From: Paguma larvata
Lineage: Eukaryota > Chordata > Mammalia > Carnivora > Viverridae
DNA length: 64,000 bases
Reading direction: 5' to 3'
NCBI GenBank assembly: GCA_030068075.1
Contig: CM057833.1
Span: forward strand, 48,689,587 to 48,753,586
Positions within the stretch are counted from its first letter, which is position 1. Every line of letters begins with the position of its first letter. Under the pieces are notes generated by a model. The model ran no database searches. It had not been told where the DNA came from and saw only the letters and a list, made by a program, of their open reading frames with translations. Below, in pieces: positions 43,830 through 55,330 of this stretch. The position numbers were made by a program, and so were the translations under genes.

Positions 43830-45240
43830 GATGAGTTTTCTACAATTGGTGCTGGAATAACTGGGCATCCACATGTAAAAAAAAAAAAAGAATATTGACA
43901 CAGGACTTACACCCTTCACAAAAGTTAATGAAAAATGGATCACAGATCCAAATGAAAAATGCAAAGCTATAAAACTCCTAGAAGATAACATGGGAGAAAA
44001 TCTAGATGACCTCAGGTTTGGTGTTGGCTTTTTAGACACAACGCCAAAGGCACGATCCATGAAAGAATTAATTGATAAGCTGGACTTCAATAAAATTAGA
44101 AATTTCTGATCTGTGAAAGGTACTTTCAAGAGAATAAGACAGACCACAGACTGAGAGAAAATGGTTGCACAAGACACATCTGAGAAAAAACTATTATCCA
44201 AAGTATATGAAGAACTCTTAAAACTCAACAATAAAAGAACAAATCACATGACTAAAAATGGGCCAAAGACCTTAACAGACCCCTCACCAAAGAAGATTTA
44301 CAAATAATCATATGAAAAGCTCTTCACACTGTATGTAGTAAGAAAAGTACAAATTAAGCAATGATGTACCACCACATCCTTATTAGAATGACCAAAATTC
44401 AAAACACAGACAACACCAAATGCTGGTGAAGACGCGGAGCTACAGAAACTCTCATTCGGCGGGTGGAACTGTAAAATAACATGGCCACTTTGGAAGACAG
44501 TTGAAAGGTTTCTCACAAAACCGAACATATTCTGACCATACGTTTCAGCAGTCGTGCTCCTTGGTATTTACCCAAAGGTGTTGAAAACATGCCCACACGA
44601 AAACCCTCACACAGATGTTTGCAGCAGCTTTATTCATAATGACCAAACCTTCGAAATGACCACAATGCCCTTCAGCGGACGAATGGGTAAATAGAGTGTG
44701 GTACATCCAAGCAGTGGAATGTTACTGAGCACTAAAAGAAATGAGCTTCTCAAGCCATGAAAAGACAGGGAAGAATCTTAGATGCATATTACTAAGTGAA
44801 AGAAGTCAATCTATAAAGGCTACATGCTGTATGATTCCAGTTATATGACATTCTAGAAAAGGCAAAACCTTTGAAACAGTAAAAAGGTTAGAGGCTGCCA
44901 GGGGCTAGAGGGGAGGGAGGGATGAGTAGGTGGAAGACAGAGGATTTTAGGTCTGTGAAAGTGCTATGTATGATATTATAATGGTGGATGCATGTTAGTA
45001 TACATTTGTGCAAACCATAAAACCCATGACCCTAATGTAAACTGTGGACTTTGGGTGACTACGATGTGTGGGTTTAGGTTTGTCCATTATAACAAAGTAT
45101 CATTCTGGTGGGAGATACTATAACAAAGTATCATTCTGGTGGGAAATGTTGACAACGGGGCAGGTTACGCATGAGTGGGGGCTATCTCTACCTTCCGCTC
45201 AGTTTTGCTGTGAACCTAAAACCGCTCTAAAAGATAAAAT
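43830..45240 (+). mobile_element. old L1 (L1M-type) 3' region
   Basis: TTGGTGCTGGAATAACTGGG, AAACTCCTAGAAGATAACAT, AAAATTAGAAATTTCTGATC, ACCACATCCTTATTAGAATG and CCTTGGTATTTACCCAAAGG follow ORF2, then the 3' UTR. Many stops. Contains a 31-bp tandem duplication at 45088-45149. Confidence 0.88.
45088..45149. repeat. 31-bp tandem duplication in old L1
   Basis: Units 45088-45118 and 45119-45149, both beginning TATAACAAAGTATCATTCTG, nearly identical. Confidence 0.92.
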
Positions 45241-45247
45241 TATATTT

Positions 45248-45465
45248 TTTTAAATTTTTTTAACGTTTATTTATTTTTGAGAGACATAGAGACCGAACAT
45301 GAACAGGGGAAGGGCAGAGAGAGAGGGAGACAGAGAAACTGAAGCAGGCTCCAGGCTCTGATGAGCCATCAGCACAGAGCCCGACATGGGGCTCGAACTC
45401 ACAGACCGTGATCATGACCTGAGCTGAAGTCGGCTGCCTAACCAACTGAGCCACCCAGGCGCCCC
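45248..45465 (-). mobile_element. CAN-type SINE
   Basis: Perfect 11-bp TSD AAATTATATTT at 45237-45247 and 45466-45476. Head at the right reads GAGCCACCCAGGCGCCCC. Confidence 0.95.
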
Positions 45466-45559
45466 AAATTATATTTAAAAAAAAGGAGATGAGAACAGTT
45501 TTGAAAATGTTGCATATAGGTCCTGAGGAAATAGAACTAGAAATGTTTAATGAGTAGTT

Positions 45560-45702
45560 TGGTATTACTACTTCCTTTCCAACTTACAGATGAGGAAACA
45601 GACTCAGAGGGGTGATACCTTGCCCAACAGCACACAGCATGTTAACTGCAGAAGGTAGGATTTAAAGCCAGGAAGTTTAATTCCTGAACCCACAGAGCTA
45701 TG
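45560..45702 (-). repeat. MIR, reverse orientation
   Basis: AACTTACAGATGAGGAAACAG, TACCTTGCCCAACAGCACACA and AATTCCTGAACCCACAGAGC are the MIR complement. Confidence 0.85.
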
Positions 45703-45765
45703 GAGCCATGTGTGAAATAGGTTTTGAGGCTTGTCTTAGTTTCCTATTGTTGCTGTACCACTTTA

Positions 45766-45954
45766 TTTTCATATTTTTTAATGTTTATTTACTTTGAGGG
45801 GGGGAGGGGCAGAGAGAGGGAGAGAGAGAATCCCAGGCGGGATCTGTGCTATCAGTGCAGAGCCCGACATGGGACTCGAACTCACAACCGTGAGTTTATG
45901 ACCTGAGCCAAAACCAGGAGTCAGAGGCTAACAACTGAGCCACCCAGGCATCCC
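45766..45954 (-). mobile_element. CAN-type SINE
   Basis: TTTTTTAATGTTTATTTACTTTGAGGG tail complement at left; GAGCCACCCAGGCATCCC head at right. Worn TSD TGTACCACTTTA versus TGAACCATTTTA. It sits beside TTAGTTTCCTATTGTTGCTG (45737-45756), the usual first bases of a reversed MLT1 LTR. Confidence 0.92.
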
Positions 45955-45980
45955 TGAACCATTTTAAAAGTGGAAAAGGT

Positions 45981-46097
45981 GGGGAGGGGGTGCCTGGCTG
46001 CTTAAGTCAGTGGAGCATACAACTCTTGATCTTGGGGTTACGAGTTCAAGCACCTGGTTGGGTATAGAGATTACTTAAAAAAATATACTTAAAAATG
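45981..46097 (+). mobile_element. short CAN-type SINE of an older form
   Basis: Same form as 43635-43744: GGGTGCCTGGCTGCTTAAGTC, CTCTTGATCTTGGGGTTACG, AGAGATTACTTAAAA. TSD AGTGGAAAAGGT (45969-45980) and AGTGCAAAAGGT (46099-46110). Confidence 0.88.
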
Positions 46098-46294
46098 AAG
46101 TGCAAAAGGTAAAGGGACCTAAATGGAGGTAAACGTTCAATACCTCATTCGAAATGTTAAAATATTGATACCAGCACACTGTGATAAGTTATGTGTGTAT
46201 AGTGTAATGTCAAGAGCAACCACTAAAATAAAATTGTGCACGATGATATGCTCAAAAGCATTGTAAATAAATATCGATTTTAAAAAAAAATGTG

Positions 46295-46499
46295 GGGGCG
46301 CCTGGGTGGCTCAGTCGGTTGAGCGTCCGACTTTGGCTCAGGTCATGATCTTGCTGTCCGTGGGTTCGAGCCCCACATCGGGCTCTGTGCTGACAGCTCA
46401 GAGCCTGCTTCGGATTCTGTGTCTCCCTCTCTCTGCCCCTCCCCCACTCATGCTCTGTCTCTCTCTGTCTCAAAATTAAATAAACATTAAAAAAAAAAT
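46295..46499 (+). mobile_element. CAN-type SINE
   Basis: Near-consensus head GGGGCGCCTGGGTGGCTCAG. Flanking AAAAAAAAATGTG on both sides (46282-46294 and about 46500-46513) is the TSD. Confidence 0.95.
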
Positions 46500-46513
46500 T
46501 AAAAAAAAATGTG

Positions 46514-46722
46514 TGGGTAATGCCCAAGGGGTAAAAAAGAGAAACAAAATGAGAAACAGAGAAAGACAAAAAAACAAGAAATAAATGGCAGACTTAAGCC
46601 CTAACACATCAATAATTAATTTAAATGCAAATGGTCGAAGCATATCCATTAAAAGACAAAGACCAGCAGAATGGAAAAAACGGATGTTGTCTATACGTGA
46701 CTCACTTTGAAAGTAACAAATG
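46514..46722 (+). mobile_element. old L1 (L1M-type), early ORF2 region
   Basis: TCAATAATTAATTTAAATGC, AATGGTCGAAGCATATCC, CATTAAAAGACAAAGACCAG and GACTCACTTTGAAAGTAAC match the start of the ORF2 reverse-transcriptase region in worn form. Confidence 0.65.
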
Positions 46723-46726
46723 TAGT

Positions 46727-48760
46727 AGTTTCCTAGTGCTGCAGTGGCAAATTACCATAGATTCAGTGGCTTAAAACAACTCATATTTAGAATCTTACAG
46801 TTCTGGAAGTTGCTAGTCTGAAATGGGTCTTACAAGGTGAAAATCAAGGTATTGGTAGAGTTCTTTCCTCTGCAGGCTCCAGGGCAGTGCTGACTTGGGC
46901 AGCATGTATATTAAACTTGGAGGATACAAGGGGAGAATCCCTTTCCTTCTTTTTCCAGCTTCTAGTGCCCACCTACATTCCTTGGCCCAGGGTCCCTCCT
47001 GCTATCTTCAAAGCCATAGAATTCTTCAAATCTCTCTCCTTCCTAGCCTCCTGGTCAGTCATCTATCTTTGGCTCTTCTTCCTCCCTCTTCCCCTGTAAG
47101 GACTCTTGTAATTGTATTGAGCCAACCCAAATAATCCAGGATAACCTTCCATTTTTAAGACCTTAACTTAATCACATGTGCAGAGTCCTTGTTGTCACGG
47201 AAAGTAACATATTCCCAGATTCTGGCACAAAAACAGACACATAGACCAATGGAATAGAATAGAGAACACAGAATTGGACCCACAAATGTATGGCCAACTA
47301 ATCTTCGACAAAGCAGGAAAGAGTATCCAAAGGAAAAAAGACAGCCTCTTTAACAGATGGTGCTGGGAGAACTGGACAGCAACATGCAGAAGAATGACAC
47401 TAGACCAACTTCTTACACCATACACAAAAATAAACTCAAAATGGATGAAGGACCTGAATGTGACACAGGAAACCATCAACATCCTAGAGAAGAAAGTAGG
47501 AAACAACCTCTTTGACCTCAGCCACAGCAATTTCTTACTTGACACATCTCCAAAGGCAAGGGAATCAAAAGCAAAAATGAACTACTGGGACCTCATCAAG
47601 ATAAAAATCTTCTGCACTGCAAAGGAAATAATCAACAAAACTAAAAGACAACCAATGGAATGGGAGAAGATAGTTGCAAATGACATATTGGATAAAGGAC
47701 TAGTATCTAAAATCTATAAGGAACTCGCCAAACTCCACACCCAAAAAAACAAATAACCCAGTGAGGAAATGGGCAGAAGACATGAATAGATAGACACTTT
47801 TCAAAGAAGACATCCAGATGACCAACGGACATACGAAATGATGCTCAACATCACTCATCATCAGGGAAATACAAATCAAAACCACACTGAGATACCACCT
47901 CACACTGGTTAGAGTGGCTAAAATGAACAAATCAGGAGACTATAGATGCTGACAAGGATGTGGAGAAAGGGGAACCCTCTTACACTGTTGATGGGAATGC
48001 AAACTGGTGCAGCTGCTCTGGAAAACAGTGTAGAGGTTCCACAGATAAATTAAAAATAGAAATACCCTATGCTACCCTATGCTACCCAGTGCTACTGCTG
48101 GGAATTTACCCAAGGGATACAGGAGTGTAAATGCATAGCAGCATGTATACCCCAATGTTTATTGCAGCACTTTCAACAATAGCCAAATCATGCAAACAGC
48201 CTAAATGTCCACTAACTGATGAATGGAAAGATAAGATGTGGTTTATATATACAATGGAATACTGCCTGGCAATGAGAAAGAATGAAATCTGGCCATTTGT
48301 AGCAATGTGGATGGAACTGGAGGGTATTATGCTAAGTGAAATAAGTCAGGCATAGAAAGACAGATACCATATGTTTTCATGCATAGGTGGATTTAAGAAA
48401 CTTAGCAGAAGACCATGGGGGAAAGGAAAAGGGAAAAAAAAGTCACAGAGAGGGAGGGTGGCTAACAAGACTCTTAAATACTGAGAACAAACCGAGGGTT
48501 GATGGGGGGTGGGGGAGAGGGGAAAGTTGGTGATGGGCATTGAGGAGGGCAGCTGTTGGGATGAGCACTGGGGGTTGTATGGAAACCAATTTGACAATAA
48601 ATTATATTAAATAAATAAATAAATAAATAAATAATAAAACAAAAACAAAAACATATTCCCAGATTCTGGAGTTTAAGACATGGATAGCTCCAGAAGGTTA
48701 TTAGTCTTCTTACCACAAGATAATCAGGTCAGGAAAGTACATAATGACACATAATAATAT
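46727..48760 (-). mobile_element. MLT1-type LTR, reverse, split by an L1
   Basis: GTAGTTTCCTAGTGCTGCAG, TTCAGTGGCTTAAAACAACT, AATCTTACAGTTCTGGAAGT and TTAATCACATGTGCAGAGTC give the MLT1 complement up to 47206. The L1 insertion (47226-48650) interrupts it, and the end resumes after 48669. The proline/leucine-rich frames inside are fortuitous. Confidence 0.82.
47226..48650 (+). mobile_element. carnivore L1, 5'-truncated, with perfect TSD
   Basis: A 160-codon frame (47274-47756) holds ORF2 sequence downstream of the RT core (landmarks [45 protein letters not shown]). It continues with breaks to 48355 (TPMFIAALSTIAKSC, YTMEYCLAMRKNEIWP), then the 3' UTR and an (AAAT)n/A-rich tail. Perfect 19-bp TSD ACATATTCCCAGATTCTGG at 47207-47225 and 48651-48669. 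ORF2 lacks endonuclease and RT active site, so it cannot move by itself. Confidence 0.96.
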
Positions 48761-49099
48761 GACACAAATTAGGTGATTTATTAGCCCCTATGCCCCCCCA
48801 TCCACCTCCTTCCTATTATCTCTGATAATCTACTTGCTGGTCTGTTTTTGAGAACCACCTCTAGCAATCACCAATTCCATGGTAAGAATTTAATATTGAT
48901 ATAATTCTTATGCTAACCCAGGCACTGTTCTAAGCACTGGGACCATCAACAACTTGAATAAATCAGCATAGGCTCGTTTCCTCCCCACAGATAATAATTA
49001 GGGTTGGAATCATGTTTGGATGCCAACTCCTAAAGTAAATTATTCAAAGCCGAAGGTTATTTAATCTCAGATTAATTCATATTCCTGTTAACCCATTCT
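48761..49099. other. unassigned DNA, MIR-like trace
   Basis: CCCAGGCACTGTTCTAAGCA (48917 region) is a MIR/repeat X-like trace. Nothing else recognised. Confidence 0.35.
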
Positions 49100-49529
49100 A
49101 GTGTTCCCATTCTGGTAAGAATATCCCTTGAGCACTTATTATGTTCCAGGGACTGTTCTAAGCACTGAGGGTACAGCAATATCCAAGAGAATGTCCCTGC
49201 CCTCACCAAGCTTACATTCTAGTAGAGGAAACAAAGGGAAAATAAGTAAACACACGTCACTTCAGCTGGAATTAGTGCTGTGAAAAGAAATGAAGTGGGA
49301 TAAGGACTTAAAGAGTGGTCAGTGGAGGACTGACTGGGGTGGTACTTGGGAAAGGCAGTCGGGGTAGGGGGTTGAGCAGAGACTCAAACAAATGAGCAAG
49401 GAACTCTTGCAAAGACCAGGGAAAGAGCAATCTAGGCAAAGGAAAGAGCCAGGATGAAAAACTTGAGGTGGGAACCAATTTGGCATATTTGCAGCATGAT
49501 AGGAAACCATTAAGAATTGGGAGAAAGGT
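49100..49529 (+). repeat. ancient dispersed repeat X, 5' part
   Basis: CTGTTCTAAGCACTGAGGGT, AATGTCCCTGCCCTCACCAA, GCTTACATTCTAGTAGAGGA, GAGACTCAAACAAATGAGCA and ACCAGGGAAAGAGCAATC give the clearest example of the opening of this repeat. Confidence 0.6.
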
Positions 49530-49729
49530 GGGACACCTGGGTGGCTCAGTCGGTTGAGCGTCCCACTCTTGATTTCGGCTCAAGTCATGATCTCAGTGTT
49601 CCTGGGTTCGAGCCCCACACTGTGCTCTGTGCTGACAGCATGGAGCCTGCTTGGGATTCTGTTTCCCTCTCTCTCTGCCTACCTCCCTCTTGTTCTCTCT
49701 TTCAAAAATAAAAAAAAATTTTTTTAAAT
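49530..49729 (+). mobile_element. CAN-type SINE
   Basis: Head GGGACACCTGGGTGGCTCAG, GGTTCGAGCCCC B box, tail CAAAAATAAAAAAAA. No clear TSD. Confidence 0.92.
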
Positions 49730-49794
49730 CAGTATAAAAGTGATATTCTCATTTACTTTTATTGCTTTAGCTGCTGTGTGGAGAATATACCATG

Positions 49795-49945
<151 letters not shown>

Positions 49946-50919
49946 GGTACACAGGAGGCCAATATATAGTTGAGAACTAATAAACAATAAATTCATTTCC
50001 TTTGAATTCTTTCTTAAAGACTTGCTGTCGGGAGTTAGAACAATTTGTGGGATGTCTCAGGCCACTTCACTCCGACACCTTGACTCAATCACAACTCATA
50101 TAAAGAAGACATGGCATTTTCCCGCATGTTTCTAAGGTTGCAATAATAAAGAATTTCATTCACTCAAATGAGTAGTCAAATTTTGAGGTTTGTCTGAAAA
50201 CCAAAGACAGTACCTTGAGCCTTCATAATCACAGACTCGTAAACATAAAATGGGCTCACATGATTAAAAGTTCCAAATGCCACACACTTTCTAAAGTGTT
50301 CTGATAAGACGTTTTTCTTTGACATAGGCAGCCAAAGAGCCCTAACCTTAATCATTTTTCAAGTTTTAATTTCCACATGCTTGGCATATACTGCTAACAC
50401 TGACAGGGTAAAAGCAACATTCTCTTGTATGGCATAGGGATTCCTTGCAATTAACCTTAATTTGGGCTGAAAGTAGCAAAGTTTCTGCCTCAATAGCAAC
50501 ATTTCTAAATGTATAAATATCTCCAGAGAACTTCATATTAAAAAGCAACAAGAACAAAATCTGCAACATTGCGGCCTTTCCTTATGTAAGGAAAGTCTTA
50601 AAGCAGTGAAAGGTACCAATAAGACTACCATTTTGAGAAAGACATCTTTGGCTTTTATTACACAGAGTGGCTACGTATAACCATAACCATACTGGAGGTA
50701 AGAAAAATGTAGGTAAACAATGTCCCAAGAACACATCTTACCTTCCTTCTGTAAAAGGAACTTTCGAGTCCACTGGTATTTTACTCAACATATGACCACA
50801 CCATAGCCCAAGTACGAGGAAACCCTTGCAAATTCCACATGGACCTGTCCCTCCCATGTCTAATGCCATCATTCTAGTCCTTTAAAATATGATCAATAAA
50901 TAGTGACTATTATTTATGT
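49946..50919. other. unassigned DNA
   Basis: No gene or named repeat recognised. Confidence 0.45.
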
Positions 50920-51081
50920 CATTTTATTTATTTTTGAGAAAGAGAGAGAGTGGGGGAGGGGCAGAGAGACAGGGAGACACGGAGTCCGCAGCAGGCTCCA
51001 GGCTCCCAGCTGTCAGCACAGAGCCTGAAGTGGGGCTCGAACTCAGGGACCACAAGATCCTGACCTGAGTCGAAGTCCACG
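50920..51081 (-). mobile_element. CAN-type SINE, head missing
   Basis: ATTTTATTTATTTTTGAGAAAG tail complement and body up to GACCTGAGTCGAAGTCCACG. The final head (GAGCCACCC...) is absent. It abuts a MIR. Confidence 0.88.
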
Positions 51082-51084
51082 TGA

Positions 51085-51232
51085 CTCCATTATTATCCTT
51101 ATTTATATGAAGATAGAGGGGCTCAGAACCATTATGTGCTCAGTCACAGAACAAATGACAAAGACAGAATGCACACTCAGGTCTGATTCCAAAGTCCTGC
51201 TTTCATGCTTTTCCCATCAAACTGTGCTGGTT
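51085..51232 (-). repeat. MIR fragment
   Basis: TTATTATCCTTATTTATATG, GTGCTCAGTCACAGAACAAA and GGTCTGATTCCAAAGTCCTG follow the MIR complement. Confidence 0.75.
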
Positions 51233-51750
51233 GGATATCAGATCTTTTCTTTTAAATGTACTGCCTATTATTGTTTAAAGTCAGTCACATCAGCGATTAG
51301 GGTGAATGTATTTTGAGAAGCAAGGAGAGGAGAAGAAGAGAACAAGACTTCCTTGGGTTCTTTCTCCTAAAATAACCATACTATTATTTACTTTGCAAAT
51401 ACGTGCATGGAAACAATGTATGATTATTGTGGAAAAATTAGAAAATTCAGATAAGCCAAAAAAAAATTCACCCTATCTTAATAAGAGTCACCTGCAATCT
51501 CCACCATCTACAGATGTCTCATCATCTGACCTCAGCAAGACGAAGCAGAGTTTGACAGTGTGGTCCTACATAACATCTCTCTCCCTGTCATACAAACACA
51601 ATCGGATTTTTGGTCCAGAAAGTGCTGCAAATGTCAGATAAGGTGACAGCAGAAAAATCTTTGGGTTTTGGAAAATCATTGCTCTGTCATAGTCTCATTT
51701 AGATATTCGTAAAATATGCTGGCATCTGCATGATGTAAAGTTGAGAAGTT
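51233..51750. other. unassigned DNA
   Basis: No gene recognised. The 111-codon frame 51306-51641 has no known motif. Confidence 0.4.
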
Positions 51751-51760
51751 TAAATAAGTT

Positions 51761-51987
51761 ATATTTATTTTTAAATTTTTTTTTACATTTATTTATTTTT
51801 GAGAGGCAGAGAGAGACAGAGCGTGAGCAGGGGAGGGGCAGAGAGAGAGGGAGACACAGAATCCGAAGCAGGCTCCAGGCTCTGAGCTGTCAGCACAGAG
51901 CCTGACATGGGGATTGAACTCACGAACTGTGAGATCATGACCTGAGCAAAGTCAGATGCTTAACCAACTGAGCCACCTAGGCACCCC
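51761..51987 (-). mobile_element. CAN-type SINE
   Basis: TSD TAAATAAGTT (51751-51760 and 51988-51997). Long T-rich tail complement; head GAGCCACCTAGGCACCCC. Confidence 0.94.
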
Positions 51988-52139
51988 TAAATAAGTTTTT
52001 TTTTTTTTTTTTTACCAGCAAACTATTGGGTAAGCGAGAAGGCTCAGTATAGGCAAATACTGCCATACTAATAACATTAAACAACATGGTAAGAAAACTC
52101 TCTTATTACACAATCATTAGCAGTGTCTCATAGAAGGAG

Positions 52140-52330
52140 ACAAATATAACTATCGCATTGCAGGATAGCAGATACAGACCTGGGTTTAAACCCTGGCTTC
52201 ACCACTTACTTCAATTTTTTGTGGGACTCAACTTACTAATCTGGAAAGTGAGGACAATGGTATTAACTGTTTAGAAAAATCCAACAGAACTATTGTGAAG
52301 ACTAAATCATTTAAAATATATTGCAGTTAT
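52140..52330 (+). repeat. MIR
   Basis: ATACAGACCTGGGTTTAAAC, CCTGGCTTCACCACTTACTT, CAACTTACTAATCTGGAAAG and ATTGTGAAGACTAAATCATT give a long forward MIR. Confidence 0.88.
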
Positions 52331-52911
52331 ACTTGTAGTTACAAGTCTCTGCAGTATCTGATCAACAGTTAATCTGCACCACGACAACCAAGAGTTGACT
52401 ATGGTTTTGTCTGAACTTGGGTTTGGGCTGTTTGACTTCATTCTTTCTCCACTACCCCAGTTAACTAGACCTATATATAGGTATCTAGAACTTTAATATA
52501 TGAGTACTTTTTGACTAAGAATGGCACTTCTAGAGAAAAAGAATCATAAACACGTATTGCTCATTTATTAGAATAACTGAAATACCAAAGAATACATAAA
52601 GGGATTACATAAATTATGATACAGGCATGGAGTACTCTGCAGCCATTAAAAATGGGGTTGTAAAAGAATATTTATTGAAATAGAAAAATCTTTACAATGT
52701 GAAGAAGCAGGCTACGAAACAGTATGGGTAATATATCCTTTTTGTGAAGAAAATGTACATACATGCATGGAAAGACTACTAGGACATACATAAAAACACT
52801 AACATCGTTGACTTTGAGCTATGGAATGAGTTTTTTTCTTTGCACTTTTTGGTGATTCCCAGAACTTCTGCATTAGGTTTGTATTAATTTTGTAAAGAGA
52901 AAAAAGCAGTG
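52331..52911 (+). other. probable old LINE remnant, otherwise unassigned
   Basis: 52600-52860 (AATTATGATACAGGCATGGA, ACTCTGCAGCCATTAAAAAT, TTTGTGAAGAAAATGTACAT) reads like the worn 3' end of an old L1. No frame survives. Confidence 0.4.
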
Positions 52912-53291
52912 GCACATATATACAATGGACTACTACGTGGCAATAAGAAAAAATGAAATCTGGCCATGTGCAGCAACATGGATGAACTGGAGGGTATTAT
53001 GTTAAGTAAAATAGTCAGTCAGGAAAAAACAGATACCATACGTTTCCATGCATAGGTGGACTTTGTGAGACTAAGCCAAAACCAGGGGGAGGGGAAGAGG
53101 GGAAAGGAAAAAAAGACACAGAGAGGGAGGGAGATAAAACATAAGAGACTCTCAAAGACTAAGAACAAACTGAGGGTGAAGGAGGTGAGGGAGGGGGGAG
53201 AGGGGGTGACGGGCATTAAAGAGGGCACGTGTTGGGATGAACACTGGGTGTTACATGTAAACCAATTTGAAAATAAACTATTAAAAAAAAA
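52912..53291 (+). mobile_element. carnivore L1, 3' end only
   Basis: ATACAATGGACTACTACGTG, GGAGGGTATTATGTTAAGTA (end of ORF2), then GA-rich 3' UTR and CAATTTGAAAATAAACTATTA tail. It is closely similar, in the opposite orientation, to 11114-11450. Confidence 0.93.
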
Positions 53292-54559
53292 AAGCAAAAT
53301 GGATGCTGATTTAATGAGAGAAAAAGAAGAGAGAAGGTGTCAGAACCCCGGAGAACATCGACATTTAAGGTGTTTAAATCAGGCAGAGGAACCAGCATCT
53401 TAGACTTGTACTTTTTAAGAACTAAGTTTTCTTCTTACTAGGTCTTGCTATTAGATCTATTTTAGTTTCCTAGTCGCTTATCAGTATTATATACTTAACT
53501 TAGCCTTAGGCAGCTAGGTTAAAATAAGGGGAAAAGACACACATTTTTTTTTTTTCTAAAGCAAAACAAAAACAAAACATACCCACAAACCGGGATTTCT
53601 TTTAGTCCTAGAAATCCCATGAACAGATGCTAGCCATGTACACAGCACAATCTTCGAAGTCTTAAAGAGGTCTTTTATTTTAATACAGTGTAGGTAAGAA
53701 GTCCTCCTGGGTAAAGAGGTACTTATGGAAATTGTATTAATTCTTTCAGGCTAAAGTGGTACTGTTTGTAAATATTTCTATAGAAACACTAACGATTTCT
53801 GTTAGTGCATTGAAAGAATCCATTCCGTTCCATCCTAGAAGGTTCAGGAGTAACCCAGGGAGTGACTGAGCTCATTCATCTGTCACAATTTTGGCCACTG
53901 CCTTAAAAGTAGAGTTATCATATAAAACATCTCCTACAGAGGCCTTAACATGTAATTCGTACTCAGAGACACTACTAACAAATAGCCATAATAAAATGTG
54001 CTCCATGAAAGATAATAAAACAAAAACTGCAATTACATGTATTAAATGCAATCACATAAAAAATAAATAATAAGACACAGAAAAACCATTTGTTACAGAA
54101 GTACGTATTTTAGGCAATAAGGAATCAAGCAAAGTGGAAAAACTGAGGTGTTCTTGTTATACAGATTTAGGGAATTATAAAGAAAATAAAGTCTACAGGC
54201 TTCAGAATGCATTGTGAAGGGACTTTTTTTTCTAGATTTTATCTACAACCCTTGTGGGGCATAGCTTATTTGAATAAATACTATGAGAAGCACCTGCTTT
54301 GAAACAGACTCCCCCTCCACCAAGTTAATTAACTGGAACAATTATGCAAGAATCAAGAGGACTTTTCAAGATTTGGTTGCAGAGATTTCTCCTACCTTAC
54401 ATGGCTGTAGAAACATAGACTTCAAATCTGGACTTAGGTGATCCTGAGGTTAAACTTCAAAGCACTGTCGGCAAGCAAGAGGAACTAGGAAATACTAGAA
54501 AATGGGCATCTACCAGCTAGCTTAACTGCAGCCCCAAATATTAACATTGTGAAAATAGA
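53292..54559. other. unassigned, repeat-poor DNA
   Basis: No transposon recognised over 1.2 kb, unusual for this window. No exon could be called. Confidence 0.45.
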
Positions 54560-54692
54560 TCCCAGGGGAATGTAAGCTCCTTCAGGGCGGGGATGTTTGT
54601 TTGTGTTTTCTTCACTGCTGCATCCCAGCATCTAGAACAGTGCCTCCCATGTAGTAGACACTCGGGATTTCAATGAATGAGTCAGAGACCAT
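54560..54692 (+). repeat. L2 LINE 3'-end fragment
   Basis: GTAAGCTCCTTCAGGGCGGG, CTGCTGCATCCCAGCATCTA, GAACAGTGCCTCCCATGTAG and CAATGAATGAGT are the standard L2 3' end. Confidence 0.8.
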
Positions 54693-54984
54693 TCCCTGTG
54701 TGTATGAGGAGTCGATCCAAATTCACTTCACATATCAATACTCAATAATACTGCAGAAACTGTCGCTGAGTGACTAACACGCTATGAAGCTAACTATACT
54801 AGACCATTCGCTTTCGAGTAATATGAGTGATAAAAAAAAAAGGACGGTGTTTATACTCTTGAGAAGCCCGGACTCAAGTGACTGTGAAACTATTAGGCCT
54901 GTTACTTCAGAAAGCACGAGGGTATCATGAGACGTAACATTCCACGTACTTCCATCTTCTCAAAGCGCTTCTCAGCACAGTAAG

Positions 54985-55075
54985 AAGAGGCCGGGCCGGC
55001 GTTCAGGCGCCGCGTCCCTCAGACGCGGTGCACCGCGCGCGGCCCTCGAGCCGGCATCTGCCTGGCAGCGCCAAC
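54985..55075. promoter_or_regulatory. compact CpG cluster with hairpin
   Basis: About 15 CpGs in roughly 85 bases, including four in a row in CCGCGCGCGG (55033-55042), in otherwise CpG-poor DNA. A perfect 7-bp stem (CCGCGTC / GACGCGG) with a 5-base loop lies at 55010-55028. It may be the core of a small promoter or a weak CpG island. No TATA box or known exon is attached. Confidence 0.45.
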
Positions 55076-55330
55076 AGATGGAAGACCTTCATCATCTGGT
55101 CGGTGTTCCCACCTTGTCTATCCAGCTTCACATACAACTGCACTGAGCTAGGCGAGTCAGCGGCTGGTCTTCCGAAAGCTAGCGCGTCACTCCCAAGGCA
55201 AAAAGGAAAAAGTTCACGCTTCGGAGGCCTGACTCAGCGCCAGAAGTATCCGTGTGGCCTCAAGGTTTCGGACTCCCCGGTGAGCTTTGGCTCCCTGGAC
55301 ACCGGGGTAGAGACAGACCTGAAAGCCTGA
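55028..55330 (+). CDS. 100-codon frame at a CpG cluster (doubtful)
   Basis: Starts within the CpG cluster and runs to a TGA at 55328-55330. The protein is mixed and basic (ends SLDTGVETDLKA) with no signal peptide, membrane segment or motif I recognise. The start context is weak. It could be a first exon, a non-coding transcript or chance; the GC-rich start lowers stop frequency. Confidence 0.15.
   Translation: MHRARPSSRHLPGSANRWKTFIIWSVFPPCLSSFTYNCTELGESAAGLPKASASLPRQKGKSSRFGGLTQRQKYPCGLKVSDSPVSFGSLDTGVETDLKA

Noticed and set aside
41507..48355. L1 ORF2 fragments as functional genes
   Set aside because: All copies are 5'-truncated, lack the endonuclease and RT active site, and are frameshifted.
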